DNA from: Aphelenchoides besseyi
Lineage: Eukaryota; Nematoda; Chromadorea; Rhabditida; Aphelenchoididae
NCBI GenBank assembly: GCA_024699855.1
Contig: JAMPIQ010000002.1
Coordinates: 3,968,001 to 4,032,000, forward strand
Reading direction: 5' to 3'
Length of the DNA: 64,000 nucleotides
Shown here: positions 13,001-25,280 of the stretch, one piece after another
Layout of the letters: each line of letters opens with the position of its first letter
Position numbering within the stretch: the first letter of the stretch is position 1
Notes under the pieces: model-generated
The model's database searches: none
Told to the model about the DNA's origin: nothing
The model's input: the letters and a program-made list of their open reading frames with translations, nothing else
Made by a program: the position numbers and the translations under genes

Positions 13001-16000
13001 GGTCGAATAGTTCGATGGAACACTTTGAGGCGAGACAGCGAATGCCGTTGCATTCTGCGCCATTTTAGCCGTTGGCTCGTTAATCGCTGGTTGATCGTGT
13101 TCGTCGACTAGAAATCGAACTGATTGTGAGGATCGTGGACGTGTTATTTGTTCATAGTTGCTAAGAGAATTGGCAACCCCCGCCTTATAAATAGGAAAAT
13201 GATGTAAACCACAGTTCCCAGATCCTTCCATTGCAAAGTGCAAAACTTAGCCCAATACTTTGAATTGAAAAGTGACGGCCAATAGAAAAATAGCTTTGGA
13301 GTCGCGTTGTGTCAGCCCCAAACTTTCGCAGGAACAGCCGGTTGAGAAATTCGCGCGCCATTTCGGCAAAACGTGGTATGAACATCGAACTCACCTCTGT
13401 CTTCGGCGTGTAAATCACCAGTCGATGTGGCAAGAGCGGCTTGGAGGTTGCTGTTGGATCGACGTACAACTTCGCCGGCAGGCACTCGACGGACAACAAA
13501 TGATCTGAAAGCAAAAAATGAAACGGAAGGAGCGAAATGGCGGCTGATAAGAGAAACCGCGGGCATATTCGAATTATGACGCTTCTAATGGACGGCCAAA
13601 GTAGTTTTCGAACAAATCGCGGATGTTTTGCACTCGTCGAGAAAAGTGCGCAATTGAGAAGAAGGTCATCGGAGGTGAGCAAAACGGGACAGTGGCATTT
13701 TTGTTGGGGATTGTAATTTCCGTAAAGGATGAGAGCAATGAGCATTCCGTTCGTTTTCCCAAAGCTCTCGGCCCAAAAACCATTCGGCCGATTGAAGGGG
13801 ATGATTGGTCTCGATTGTGAAATATCGCAACAATTGGTCGTGAGAAAATTGGTTTTCATTCATGATTCAAGAACCAACGGAATGAGGAAAACTCTCGCAG
13901 ATTGTTGTTAACTCACTTCTGTTCCTGTGGTTGTGTTCGACTGCTGACCACCGCCGGCTGTTGTCGAAGTCCAACTCCCGAGTCCAAATCGTCTTCTTGA
14001 ACGACCGTTAGACTGTTCAACGATCCGAACTCTTCGCTTCCGGCGCGTGGATCTTTTTTGCCGCCAATAACCGAAGCGGAATCGGAACCGGATTCGATCT
14101 GACTGTCCGGACTTGCACACCTAAAAAGCCAACAGTCAATCTCTTAATGGAGCTGCGCGTTAACTGCGTTCTCATTGAAAAAGCTTTCACACCATAAAGA
14201 CAACTGCCGGTTTTTTAAATTCCCCCAAAATTGTCGCTCGAGAATCCAAAAAAGCGGATCAAGGACGCCCGTAAATGAGACGGACGAGCAGCTTTATCCT
14301 TCGAATTACTCGCACGTTGGCGCCTCTGAGGGCATGCCGCTGGCGGCAGCGAGATCCGGTGCCTGATAAGCGAAGGTTCTCATCAACGGCACCTTTCGAT
14401 CGATTCCACTTCAAGTCCTCACCTTTCGGAATCGACGACTGAACGCGAAGAAAGAAGATTGCCGGCCGTTGAACTGTTCAGTTTGCTTAACATCTTGCGT
14501 GTTAGAACATTGGAAAGACGCCAAACGAAAATGCAACCGCTGAACGAAACGACAATCAAACGGCTAGAACGAAAGTTGATTTCGATCTTTTATGTACAAA
14601 CAAACCGGCAATCGGATGTGAAATCAATTGATGTGATTCCGTCAGTTTGTCCACTCAAAACTGCAGCGCATTCGCCACTTGTCGTGTCCACCACATACAC
14701 GTATCGATCAGAACAAACGGTCGCCGCGTAGGTGCCCGATGGATCAAGAGCCACCTAAAACAAAGCGAATTGACTCATCTCTTCGTGTGTGCGCTGATGC
14801 GAAAGAGAATCGAACGAGCAGACGAACACTCGTGTGATTTCATTTGCATTTTGCGGTGAATCGAGAAAAAAGCACTTACTTTCGTCAACGTTCCACCATC
14901 ACAAAGTGTTCCATTCACATCGTTTAGCTCTTTTCCCGCTAACGCATATGTTCGAATATGTCGATCGCTACCGACTGTCAGAAGGTTGTTTTCGGGTGTT
15001 ACGACCAAATAGTTTGGTCCATTTTTGATACTCAGTTGTTTTACACGTTCGAAATTAACTTCGCCATCAGAATCGTGTACTTGTTTGCGCAACACAACCA
15101 ATTTGTCCGTTGAACAAGTGATTAGTTGAAGTGAATCGATGGTCTAAAAAAGTTCAATTGCTTTCGAAACACTACAGCAACAAGATACCGGGATGAATTT
15201 CACAGAGTAAACGGTACTTGAGTGATCTTCGATGACAGTCAAATGAGCGTATCCCTGATCAACATCGAACAAATGAACCAAACGATCTCGACTACCCGAA
15301 GCCAAAAAGTGACGTCCAACTGAAAACTTGTGCTAATGATCGCATGTCATTTCTGTTGTTACCATTTGGATTGGAGTATTCAAGACAACGTATTTCATTT
15401 TCGTGTGCTTCGATTGGATCACAAACGATCGAGAAGTTGGTACTCAAATCAAAGATCGTAATGTTTCCGTTTCTTCCGCCAACAGCCAAATGATTCCCGT
15501 TGTAGTTCAAAGACAAACAACGAATACCGACGGTTGTTTCCAATGTATCGGCCATAATCCCGCCAAAGTTTTCTGAACAAAATATTTTTGAATCGAAATT
15601 CAACTCACTTCCATGCGGTTCGGTCAAAGTCGTGTTTTGAGAGTTCAAGTAAATTACTTTACGCAACTCGGACGACAAAACATTCGATGGCAGAATCGTC
15701 GATTGTCCCTCCTTGTCCATGCTCCACATGCGAATCGTTTCGTCGGCTCCACACGTGAAGAAGGTTCCAGCAGGAACAAATGCCGACTGGTGGTTCTTGA
15801 CGATACAAAGATCGTGGACAGTGTTGACATGAAACAAATGAGAGGAAACTTTGACAACGGCTCCGGACTCCAAAAACTGCCAATGATAAAGAGAACGGTC
15901 GGCGTAGAGAGCCGTTAAGGTACGAGAACGTTCGTGATAAACCAATGAATGGCAATCCGGATAACTGAAACAGAAAACGCTTAATCGGATCATAAGCCAC

Positions 16001-19000
16001 AGAACTGACCTTACACCCTCCAGTTGATTATGTTCGAAAAAATTGTTATCCGATGCATCGTTGAGATCAATTTTCAAATAATGAGGCAGCGGTGCTTCAC
16101 ACAAAACTTCAGCGGTATTCACATCAAGTCCTCGAATACGACCGTTGCCGAAGCTGATGAAAAGCATTCCGGAGCCGAGAGTCAGCGAATACGGAACATC
16201 GCCGTTCATTTCGTAAACATTCACCAACTAAACTTCAATCAAATGAAAACTGTGGAACAATCTAACCCGCTTGTCGTGAAATTCAATCAGATTCTTGGCG
16301 ACGGTGATTGCGAATGTCCGATTCTCTGTGGCACAACAAACATCAATGAATGTGTTGTTCCGGTGATCAGACAAAATCCCAGAACGACCCTAAGGTAACA
16401 GTAGGAATGTAATCATATGTTTTGGTTACCTGTAGAGTTGTTCGCTGATTAACCGACTCCAAGAACCAAAATTTCACATGACGACATCCAACAGTCACAA
16501 ACATTTTGCCCGTGTTGTTGATAGCAATTGCATTCACTTGACTCGAAACCCGACTTTCGGCGATCTTTCTCGACGATTTCCAATCCCAAACAACCACCGA
16601 CTTGTCGTGCTGATTACCAACCGAAATCACTTGATCGCTATCGTTGGAAAATATCTGAATAGCAAACAAAAATCAAAGACAAAGGCATCAGACTTACAAC
16701 ACAAGCAATCCCGAACTTGTACTCTTTGAGTTCAGCAACCTGTTGACCAAAAGTCTGTCCATCACGTTGCAGGTCCCAAACTCGTACCATCGGATCTTGA
16801 CCGAACTCGCCGGAACACACGTAGCGGCCATTCGGACTGAACGCCAAACAAGTGATGTTGTTCTTCGATGTGGAGACAAGATGTGCCTGAGTGTGTCCTT
16901 TCGGATTGTTGATAACAATCGTAGAGCCACAAGGATAAGCGACAAGACCGGAAATCGGATCGACGGCTATCGAACTGGAACATGCTGTGCAGCCGAGAAC
17001 TCTTTCAAGTTTTGCCTGAAACCCAAACAACACAGTCCGCAAAATAGGAAGCAAAAAAGTCGGAGGTTCATTTGACATACCATTTTAGTTAGAATTTTTA
17101 GTCAAATTTTAGTTTTATCGCTCTTTCAGATGCCTCTGTGGGCGTCATTCCTGCAGCCAAATGAAAATATTTCGATCACAGCTGGAAAGGCGCTTAATCA
17201 GTCAGCCAAATGGGCAAAACGCGCGAATCGAAGAGCGGCGGAGAAGAAAGAGCGGTCGGTCGTGTGTGATGGTCGCCGCAGGGAAAAAATTCACGAGTCT
17301 TTCCGTGCAGTCCGATGGAAACGAACGAGCGCGCAGAAATCAGAACGGGAGGAAACGAAAAGAGAGCAAGAGGTTCTTCACAACCTCCGGAAATATCCCC
17401 CCATGCGTTTGACTCAACAAGACGCATTAAACGTCCGATGTGTTGCAATCGAGACGACCAGAACGTGCAATCAATTTTTACGCTTTTTAGCCAAAAGGGG
17501 TCACGACGATCGTAAAGAAGACGGGCGCAAAAATACGATTGTGAGTCACACGCTTCGGAAAGGTAAACGGCGGACTCCAAAGAGCTCACTCGAAGCTGGA
17601 GAATGTAATCAAATGAAGCCCTTCGAATGGGTTTGATAGGCAATTCGCCTCACTGAACAATCACGCCGCTAATTTCCAATCAAATGCGATTCCTTCGGTT
17701 TTCATCGAAAAAACACTCCGCCCCCAAGTTACCCAACGGTTTCTTCGGAAGGACAAACAAACGCGTGCCGTCGTTTCTGACGACGAAATAAAAAGCGCAA
17801 AAAGAGTCAGAGGTCAACGCGGCCACACAAATCAAAAGCGGTACCCGCTGCTCGGCAGTCTCGGACCCAACTCCCGGCTTTCGCTCCGAATGACTCGCCG
17901 TGAGAACACGCGTTTTGAATGTGCACGTGAATAGTCAAATATTTGGCTTGAACGCGCTCAACAAAAACCCCGATCCATCAAACCGCTTCCCGAGTTCGTT
18001 CGGAACAAGCCTTTTAATAAGCGAAAAGACGTTAATTGTTGGCGTGTCGAAGCTCTGAAATCAATTGACGGCCTTCAAAAATCGACTGCGACAAAAACTC
18101 CCGATTGAAAACAAACATTTCGAAGGCTAACAAGAAAGAAAGAAAGATCGGTTTACAATCAATTAACAGGGCGAACTAATTTGTCCGATGGAATTTGCAA
18201 CTTAATTTAATGGACAACCGAATGACGATAACAAAGGACCGCGGAGTTTCTCGAGCGAAATGGAAATTTGGAGCGGAAGAACCTGAAAAGAAGATCGCCG
18301 TCGTGACAGAACCGGACCGAGAACCTCAAGGTAAACAACAAAAGTGGAGGACATCCCTTTGGGTCCGTTTAAACCGCCATTCGGATCGCATTTCCACCGG
18401 AGTCTCTCGATATCTTTTTCACTCGCTGATCATCTTCAGAACATGGTCCACTTTAAACCGCATCATCACCCACTTCATTGCACATGAGTGGTTTCACTGG
18501 TCATTGTGTCAAAAACTCACATTTTTGTTGTTTCGAACTGCGTCTTCCAAGAGCAAACGTCTTCGAATCGTTTCTTTGGAATCGACGAACTTGCGAATAC
18601 GATTCAATCGTCGTTCCATTTTCCCGTAGCCAGCCAGTCTCTTGACCTTCTCACTGATCGAATGTCATATCGCTAAACACCGTTTTTGAAGTGGTTGTTG
18701 GACACAAAGTGCGCGGCGTCGAATTGAGCAAAACGGCAACACGTCGTGCGCACGAGAATCATCCGCTAATACCGTTCAACGAACTCGATCGAATGCGCGA
18801 AATCAGCAAAAAACATTCTTCGTTCACTCCAAATTGTCGATCCGACTCGAGTACTTCGCAAAAATCCCGTTTCAGTTGATCGTTTGAGTTGCACCGAAAT
18901 TCCAAACAATCCGCCGACAATTTTCAGATCGTTTCGCGTCGAAAAAGACGTTCACTTAACTTCGTCTTCATGTAAAAACGTGCCAACCAGCGCGATTGGA

Positions 19001-20012
19001 AACCCCAACGGTCATTTCGTGCAATCACGCGAAACGTTCTTTTTCACACCAAGTTGATTCGAGAGGCAAAACGGACGCAGGTAAACGAAGACGGGACTTT
19101 TATTACGCAAACATCTTCGCGTGGCACACCCAACCAGAAACGTCGATTGCGAGGTTTCCATGTCCGAGTTTGAAGCGTCGGAACACACGTGCGAAGACTT
19201 CGAATTACATTCGTGAAGAACATCTGCAAAACGATTTCGGGAAAGCGATCTCCAATTGCCGCATTATTTCGCATTTTGAATCGACGCGAAACGAGTTTGA
19301 AGCGCAATCAATGAAAAGGATTTCAATATTCGGCTGCTTATCATAAATTGCCATCAATCCGCGCGCTCAACACAAAACTACCAAAACGCTTCGAATCGCC
19401 CACTCAAACGCTCTCCAACTTCGACTCACCTTCGGGCTTCGCAATGACCGCTGGCTGTTTACCGTACCGAGAATCTCGACTTTTGGCCGCCACGGCACGA
19501 ATTTTGCTTTCCATCGGAATCTCATGGTAATCGTTCGACCACTCGCTTCAGCAGATGTGTAGCGATTAAATTGGATTAGCAAATGATATCGAGTGGAAAT
19601 AAGCGAACCACTTTACACTCTTCCTCGTCTTGAGGGAACTGAGTAAGAACTCAAGGACGCGGGAGAACCGCAAAAGCGGCACGAACATTAAACCGCAGAA
19701 ATGCGGAACAACAAGCGAAGGACGAGATCAATCAAACGTGACCAAAAACTCCAATTAGTTTGCGAGCCACAGATTGAATTTTATTTCAAATGAACTCACG
19801 TTTGTGTTCAAATCTACGGAGACTTTCGGTCTTCCGGATCCACTGCGAATCGAAGACGTCGAAGTGGAGGTCTTCAACGATCCAACACGCTTTTTGTGCT
19901 GTTGACTAATGGATTGTCGGATCACAGGTGGAACAGAACGCGACGACGAGCTTGGTCGTGAGGTTGTGGCAGAGCTGGAAAACGACGAGCCGAATTGCGC
20001 TCTTGCCGCCAT
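10048..20012 (-). CDS. MABP1/WDR62-family WD40 scaffold protein
   Basis: Large scaffold protein; vertebrate relatives bind JNK-pathway kinases and act at spindle poles. The WD40 half begins with the family's LERVLGCTA segment and a cell of repeats read from 17015 downward (GLVAYPCGSTIVINNPKG, FSPNGRYVCSGEFGQDP, MVRVWDLQRD, HDKSVVVWDWK). It continues through ADETIRMWSMDKEG near 15700 and DPSGTYAATVCSDRYVYV with SGECAAVLSGQTDGI near 14700. After the propeller come serine-rich, disordered exons (14119 to 11000). The C-terminal helices (10700-10048) include VQECFDDVKKSVDKLLHAK and LYGPQLINLLQKN, matching the dimerising end of the family. The 5' end is uncertain. Exon 20012-19800 (MAARAQFGSSF, Ser/Thr-rich, phase 0) joins in frame to 17015, but an ATG directly before a GTATGT donor at 17083-17081 also joins in frame. 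Over 1000 residues in all. Confidence 0.8.
17081..17083 (-). promoter_or_regulatory. Alternative start codon forming an ATG-only coding exon
   Basis: On the minus strand ATG (17083-17081) is followed at once by the strong donor GTATGT. A 65-nt intron (17080-17016) ends in GGGTTTCAG, and the next exon begins A-K-L-E-R in phase 0. This gives a short isoform of the WDR62-like protein without the Ser-rich N-terminus encoded at 20012-19800. The same ATG-only layout occurs in the MED29-like gene of this window. Confidence 0.5.
17090..19799. other. 2.7 kb putative first intron or alternative promoter of the WDR62-like gene
   Basis: I see no conserved protein here. The long plus-strand open frame at 17130-17636 is arginine- and lysine-rich, lacks any motif and is in a relatively GC-rich stretch, so I do not call it. 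If the exon at 20012-19800 belongs to the WDR62-like gene, this whole stretch is its first intron and the promoter of the short isoform, far longer than the 40-60 nt introns typical here. Confidence 0.4.
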
Positions 20013-21547
20013 TCCTGAAACCTTCAAAATCAACTCGACGTGATACACGATGGTCGTGAGGAAAAACGGATTCAATTCGAAGATGCAACAGCGAACAGAA
20101 CACGAAACGAGCTCCCGCCATTTTGCGAACAAAAAGAAATTTGGACTGAAAGACGAAATTCCCCTTACAGGCCCCAAAATGTTAAGCAAAAACCCAAACA
20201 GTTCGACGAAAAGACGTCCGACGAATTGCGGTCCGATTGAGAACACGAAAAACAACAAGAAAATCAACCGAATTGGAAGCGCAATCATCGGCAAAGAAAA
20301 GTGATGTGTTCGCGATAAGCTCCAGCGAGTAACACGGGAGTCATTCGGTCGCCAAAAACGAACAGTCGAAACGTTCCAAATTGGACGTCAACGGAGGGCA
20401 CTTGCCGTGTGATGTTTATGCATAATTTCTTCTGCTCAATTTCCAACGACTCGAAAAGCGGCCAAAACAAACGGCGGTCACCAGATCGAGGGGCCACAGG
20501 GAAATCGGGAAAGCGGCCGAAATGCCCTCCGGGTTATCCGCCGAGTCGTTCTGACCGCCGCCACACACCGAATTCTCTGTGTTCGAAATCCCCATCAAAT
20601 CAAGAATCGAACGTCCAGGTGGTTCGTGGAGATGAGCGGTCGGTCAAAATATTTGAATGTCCGCCAATTCACTTCTTCGACGCTCATTCCGCGATCAACC
20701 GACTGAAATAACGGTGCGAGTAATTAGCTCGTGACCTTTACGGAACACCCAAAAACGATCGGCATGCGCAATCATTTGCATAGCCGATGGCGATGAAGTT
20801 GCGACTAACCGACGACCTATTTAGCAATCTGCTCGAATGGATGCTTAGAAATGGATTCCTTTGCTCTGTCGACCATCCGATCGAATAAGTCGACGGTGAT
20901 GTTTACGCTTCTGATTCCGAAATGCGCGGATTCCAATTATGAAATTCGTAGGATTGCGCAGCTCGAAAGATCACAGCCACTTGTTTGCTTATGAATTCAT
21001 ACAACAGAACAAATTTTATTGAAAACGTTGAAAGCACTTCGACAAGCAACCTTTGAAGTTGTTGCGAATTCTCATTCCTGTGTTTTCGTTTCATTGTCAT
21101 CGATTCATCGTCGGCCGTCAACATTTCAAATGAAAAGGCGAAACGCTTTTGCCTTTTTCGTAAATTCGACGAACATCACCGGTTTCCGTAGGTGTTCCGA
21201 TAAACCGAACCCGCTTCTGTGGATTCCATGGATCTGAAACATTGCTTTGGCTGCGTTGTAAAGTGAAGGAATTCAGCTCTTGATCCTGACATCATTTGGC
21301 CAACAGCCGCGTTTGCGATCAGTCCACGAGAATGCAAAAACCAGCAGCTAAAAAGCGGTTCTATCGTGTGGCCGTCTGTTGAGCCAAACGCCCCCGATTG
21401 CCGCTCTTTGCCTCCGGCGTCTTGATTTCTCCGTTCCATTCGTTTTCTTTTTAACTTCCATTTTCTCTCGGAGCTCTGCGATCCCCAAGTTCGTGTGATT
21501 TGCGTTCGTTTGCGCAACCATTAGCTGAACGTGTTGTTTAGAGTTCG
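20013..21547. other. Divergent intergenic region, no gene recognised
   Basis: This separates the upstream start of the WDR62-like gene (minus) from the small two-TM gene (plus). A TTTCAG acceptor lies only 1-2 nt before the ATG at 20012. No ORF here shows motifs or plausible splicing. It likely holds two divergent promoters. Confidence 0.4.
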
Positions 21548-22349
21548 ATGGCGCAGTACGTTCCCTGGTATTTCAAACGATCGCCGCCCGTCTTTTGTTG
21601 GCCTTGTGTTCCCTGTTATACAGGTATATTCTGTTAGTAGTTTCGTTTTCATGTCATTGATACCCATAAGCTTAATCTTCTTTCGTTAGCTGTGACCATC
21701 TGTGATCAATCAATTTCAGGAATATGGCCCGGTCGAAAATGTTTTCTTTTTCTCGGCGCACTGCTTTTGGCCTTCGGAATTATGTGAGTTATTGGCCACT
21801 TATTCAAATATTTTTGATTGATTTTCAGGATTCTACTCGGACTTTTACTTGCTTGTATCGCCATTGAATGTAGTGCCGTGTTAGTTCAAATCGCTATCGA
21901 TCGTATTTGACAGTCGTTTTTAGGGCAGGAGCCACTTTGCCGTTGGCTATCATTTTGATTATCGTTGGAATCCTAATTTTCCATTGCGGTTGGGCGGCAC
22001 ATCTTCTCGACTATGGTGGCAAAATACCCACTGAGTGAGTATTCTCATTTAAAGTCGAGTTGTTGGCTTTTTACTGAATTGTTTGTCTGAGCTAATTGAT
22101 CTTTGTTTTCAGTGAAACAACGTATCGAACACGAAACATTCGTGGAGCGGAAGACGGAGGAGACGACAGTTCAGAGGACCTCGAAGTTTACGAGAAAATT
22201 GAACCACAACAATCGCAGAAACCAATTCGTCAAGGACATTGGCAATTCGATGAAGAAAAGTCTTGGCAAGCTGTTTCGAATCCTTATCCGATCCAGTGAG
22301 TGAAAAGCACAGTTTCTTTGCTTACTCTCTACTATTTAGAAATACGTTG
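21548..22349 (+). CDS. Small two-transmembrane, cysteine-rich N-terminus protein
   Basis: Six-exon model of about 165 residues. The ATG at 21548 follows a GTTGTTTAG acceptor by 7 nt. The N-terminus is rich in Trp, Pro and Cys (PPVFCWPCVPCYTG). TM1 spans two exons (KCFLFLGALLLAFGIM, ILLGLLLACIAIEC). TM2 is LAIILIIVGILIFHCGWAAH. A hydrophilic acidic tail follows (GAEDGGDDSSEDLEVYEKIE) with NPYPIQIR before the stop at 22347-22349. All five introns obey GT-AG and keep the frame, which makes the gene convincing although I recognise no family. The cysteines near the first helix might be palmitoylated (inference). Confidence 0.6.
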
Positions 22350-23070
22350 AAACCGGTGGTAGAACGACAACCGTACCTTTGAATGTGCCATTAACTCTCT
22401 GTAACTTCAACCACTGCCATCAAGAGTCGTCGAATTGGTTTGCGGTCGAGACTCAAATTCCTGTTACTTTTCGTTTAGATCTGCTTATTTTTGTACACTG
22501 ATTGATCATTAAATGTTTGAGTAGATTGATCTCATGCCAGTGGACATAACAGAATTGAAAACATACTAGGAATGTGCAAGGTGTTGATGTGAAGTACAGT
22601 CACTAGGATTTCGTTCTACAACCCGTTTATAAAAAGCTTAATGCTGAAAGTTTAACGGGAATCTCAAATACTATCCATTAACAGTAGAACGACTTTGATC
22701 GAATGTGCTATTAGACAAATTTTCTTAAGAAAACAAATGTTTTTGTGTTACTCATACGATTATAAAAGCCATTTCAAAGAAAAACTACAAGACCCTTTCA
22801 ATTTTCGTGACTAAAAATTCCATAACAATCGTTCGCTCTTCTGTTACAGCTAACTATTTGATGTTTGTATGACTCTTGTATTCCCGTATAAATCCAAAAT
22901 ACGCATAGTCTAATGTATCATTAAAACCCCATGTTAAGGGTGGACTTGATTAACTTGAATCCATTTATGAACTCAACGAATGAAGAACAAACCAGTTAGG
23001 TTTTTTGAAGCGAAGGATCAGCATTAAGCGCCTAGTTTGTCCTTCAATGTTGTAAAGAAGCGAGCGCTTG
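22350..23070. other. AT-rich intergenic stretch
   Basis: No coding or repeat signal seen. It probably contains the 3' UTR of the two-TM gene and the distal upstream part of the NF-YA region. Confidence 0.4.
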
Positions 23071-23792
23071 ATTGGTTCTATACGGTAGCAAAGTTCGAAT
23101 TACCCATCAAACAAGAAAAACTTCCAAAGTAGTTCGATTTGTAATGACTATGACAAATTACTTTCACCTCTCGATCTTAGCGTTTTTTGCATTCAACTCC
23201 CGACTTATTCGCCAAGACCAATGGCCAAATTCAATCCACGGCGTAATTGCGGGATTTGTTGGCGGCCCTTCAACTCGAGACGCACAAACGAGCAAGTCGC
23301 CGTGAAAAGAGGGCGGTCGAGCCATTCGCCTTTGCGTTTGGCGGACGGCTTTCTCGCCACACGCACACGCACACGCACACGAACCAACCAAAGGGTCTGT
23401 CTTCCTTCCATTGGCGTCTGAATTCGTCCTTCCCTCCGCTCAAAACTGATTGGCCGCCGCCTTTTGTCGCTTCAACCAATCGTCTTATTTTTACTCGTTT
23501 ATTCGTAATCGGGCGCCCATTGACTCGAAAATCCATCGGTATATCCAATAAGCAATGTAAGTTCGTCACTTCGAAACCGTTTCTCGACGTTTCTCCACAG
23601 AAATTCGTCGTTGAGACGACGTGTCCGCTGGTGCTGGGCGTGAAAAGAAGAGCGCGCAAAACTCACTTTTCCGTATTCACGACTGGAATTCACTCCGAGT
23701 GCCGAAATGAATTAAAATTCGAAAATCGGCGTTCAAATGCTGACACGAAAACACTCGACGCGGAAACAAAAACGCTCGGCGTAGAAGCCAAT
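23071..23792. promoter_or_regulatory. Cluster of CCAAT boxes upstream of NF-YA
   Basis: Seven CCAAT/ATTGG pentamers occur in 722 bp: 23071-23075, 23218-23222, 23410-23414, 23449-23453, 23476-23480, 23545-23549 and 23788-23792. Those at 23071, 23218, 23449 and 23476 also fit the flanks of the NF-Y consensus RRCCAATSR. Chance would give about 1.4 pentamers in this length. The region is relatively GC-rich and lies 350-1070 bp before the NF-YA start. A 768-nt open frame over it (23247-24014) has no motif and I read it as chance. NF-Y feedback on its own subunit gene is an inference. Confidence 0.45.
23358..23381. repeat. Short CA-rich tandem repeat
   Basis: Four tandem copies of a six-base ACACGC-type unit, inside the CCAAT-rich upstream region of NF-YA. 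It may vary in length between strains. Confidence 0.6.
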
Positions 23793-24142
23793 ACGCGCGT
23801 CGATCTTGCGTTTTATGGCCGCGCACATTCTAAAATTGCCACGAAATTAAACGACACGCATTTTTTTGAACGCGCGCGATCGATCACCAAAATCGCTTGG
23901 CGTCTTAAACCCCCGGATTTGATCACGAGTTTTTGTTGTGGAGCAACTGAAGTCGCCAACACCAGAGGCCCCTGGGAAATCACTTGCATTGTAGTTGAGA
24001 GTGTAAGACACTAATTAATGATTTCTATGATAACTTCTGTTTAGTCAGCAGGTGCGGCAGTTTGAGATTTTTGTCACAAGTCGAGAATTCGTGTGTTTTA
24101 TTAGAATTTCAAATTTTTTTTAGGAGCACGCATTACATTGAC

Positions 24143-25097
24143 ATGTCAAATGCGGGACCTTCAACGTCCAAGAATTATGTTCAACTACCTCAATACCAAG
24201 TGTTGAACGTTAGCAATCATCAGAATGGGAAGAAAGCGAATACAAAAAACGTAGTACCCGAAGCCGTTCAGCCGGTTATGCAAGTGTTCATGTCGAACGG
24301 AAGTCATGTGGTTGACAACACGGAGGCTTCATATTGTATTCCAATTTCCACCAATCAAATGAGTGGTTACCAAGTAAGTTTATCGCTTTATTCTTCGTTC
24401 ATACTTCTCTTTTAGGTGATGCAAAGCAATCAATATACTCCAATGCAAGTGATCAATTTGCCTCAGGGAACCACGCTTGTTCCTCTAGTGCCATCATACT
24501 CCAATGTAGATACTTGTAAGTGATTTTGTTTGATTTATTTTGTTAAACTGAGATTTTAGCTCAAAAAAATCTACCCACGTATTTACAGACACCAGACGGA
24601 CAACAGGTTAATCGTCTTTTAACTTTTGTTTACGAGTTGTGATTTAGATCCAAGTTGTTTTTAGCGAAGACCTAAACTTTGCTACGCCGCCATCGAGCAT
24701 CCCGATGTCAATTGCTAACGATTCGGCACAACAAAAGCCTTCCGATGACTCGTTGATTTACGTAAACGTGAAACAATATGCTCGAATTGTTCAGCGTCGT
24801 GGAGCTCGAGCAAAACTTTTACAAGAAGGAAGAGTCTCGAAGGAACGACGAGTAGGTTGAAGGCAGAACGATCGTTGAAAGATTTTCCTTTAGAAATTTT
24901 TACACCAAAGCCGTCATAATCATGCATTAAAACGAATACGTGGAAGTGGTGGAAAGTTCGACTCCAACGACGAGCGTTTACCTTCGGAGAACGAGACATC
25001 AGTTTGCTCTTCTCCAACTTTATCGTTAAAACACGAAAACTTGACCACTTCAATACAAGAAGACGTAGCGCCTCCACCTCGTAAACGAAAACATTGA
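24143..25097 (+). CDS. nfya: Nuclear transcription factor Y subunit alpha (NF-YA)
   Basis: NF-YA joins the histone-fold NF-YB/NF-YC dimer and gives the trimer its CCAAT specificity. The ATG lies about 18 nt after a TTTTTTTTAG acceptor. The N-terminal half is a polar, Gln/Asn/Val-rich activation-type region (VMQSNQYTPMQVINLPQG). The diagnostic C-terminal block is clear: the subunit-association helix DSLIYVNVKQYARIVQRRGA and ARAKLLQEGRVSKERR, then the DNA-binding helix KFLHQSRHNHALKRIRG with GSGGKF. The two blocks are split by a short intron near 24850-24893. A basic end (PPPRKRKH) may be a nuclear localisation signal. Stop at 25095-25097. The key His and Arg residues of the CCAAT-binding part are present, so it should be functional. 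Confidence 0.93.
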
Positions 25098-25280
25098 CAG
25101 TCGAGAATTCCAAATGATTACAATAACAAACCTCAGTTTCAATTCTTTTTCTATTTGTACAGAGTGTCTTAGCGAAAGTGTTCATTTTGAAGTCAAGTTT
25201 CTGCAAAGTCGACAGATTCCTGCATCTTTCTGAATGATTGGAAATCTATAAAATCGTTATGTCACTTCATTTTCATTTCT
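25098..25280. other. 3' flank of NF-YA
   Basis: Likely 3' UTR. No other signal seen before the mariner element. Confidence 0.4.

Noticed and set aside
17130..17636. 168-codon plus-strand open frame
   Set aside because: Basic low-complexity sequence without domain or homology-like pattern. It lies in the putative intron or promoter of the WDR62-like gene.
23247..24014. 255-codon open frame upstream of NF-YA
   Set aside because: No motif, Arg/Thr-rich composition from a GC-rich CA-repeat region, overlapping open frames on both strands, and no splice link to NF-YA.
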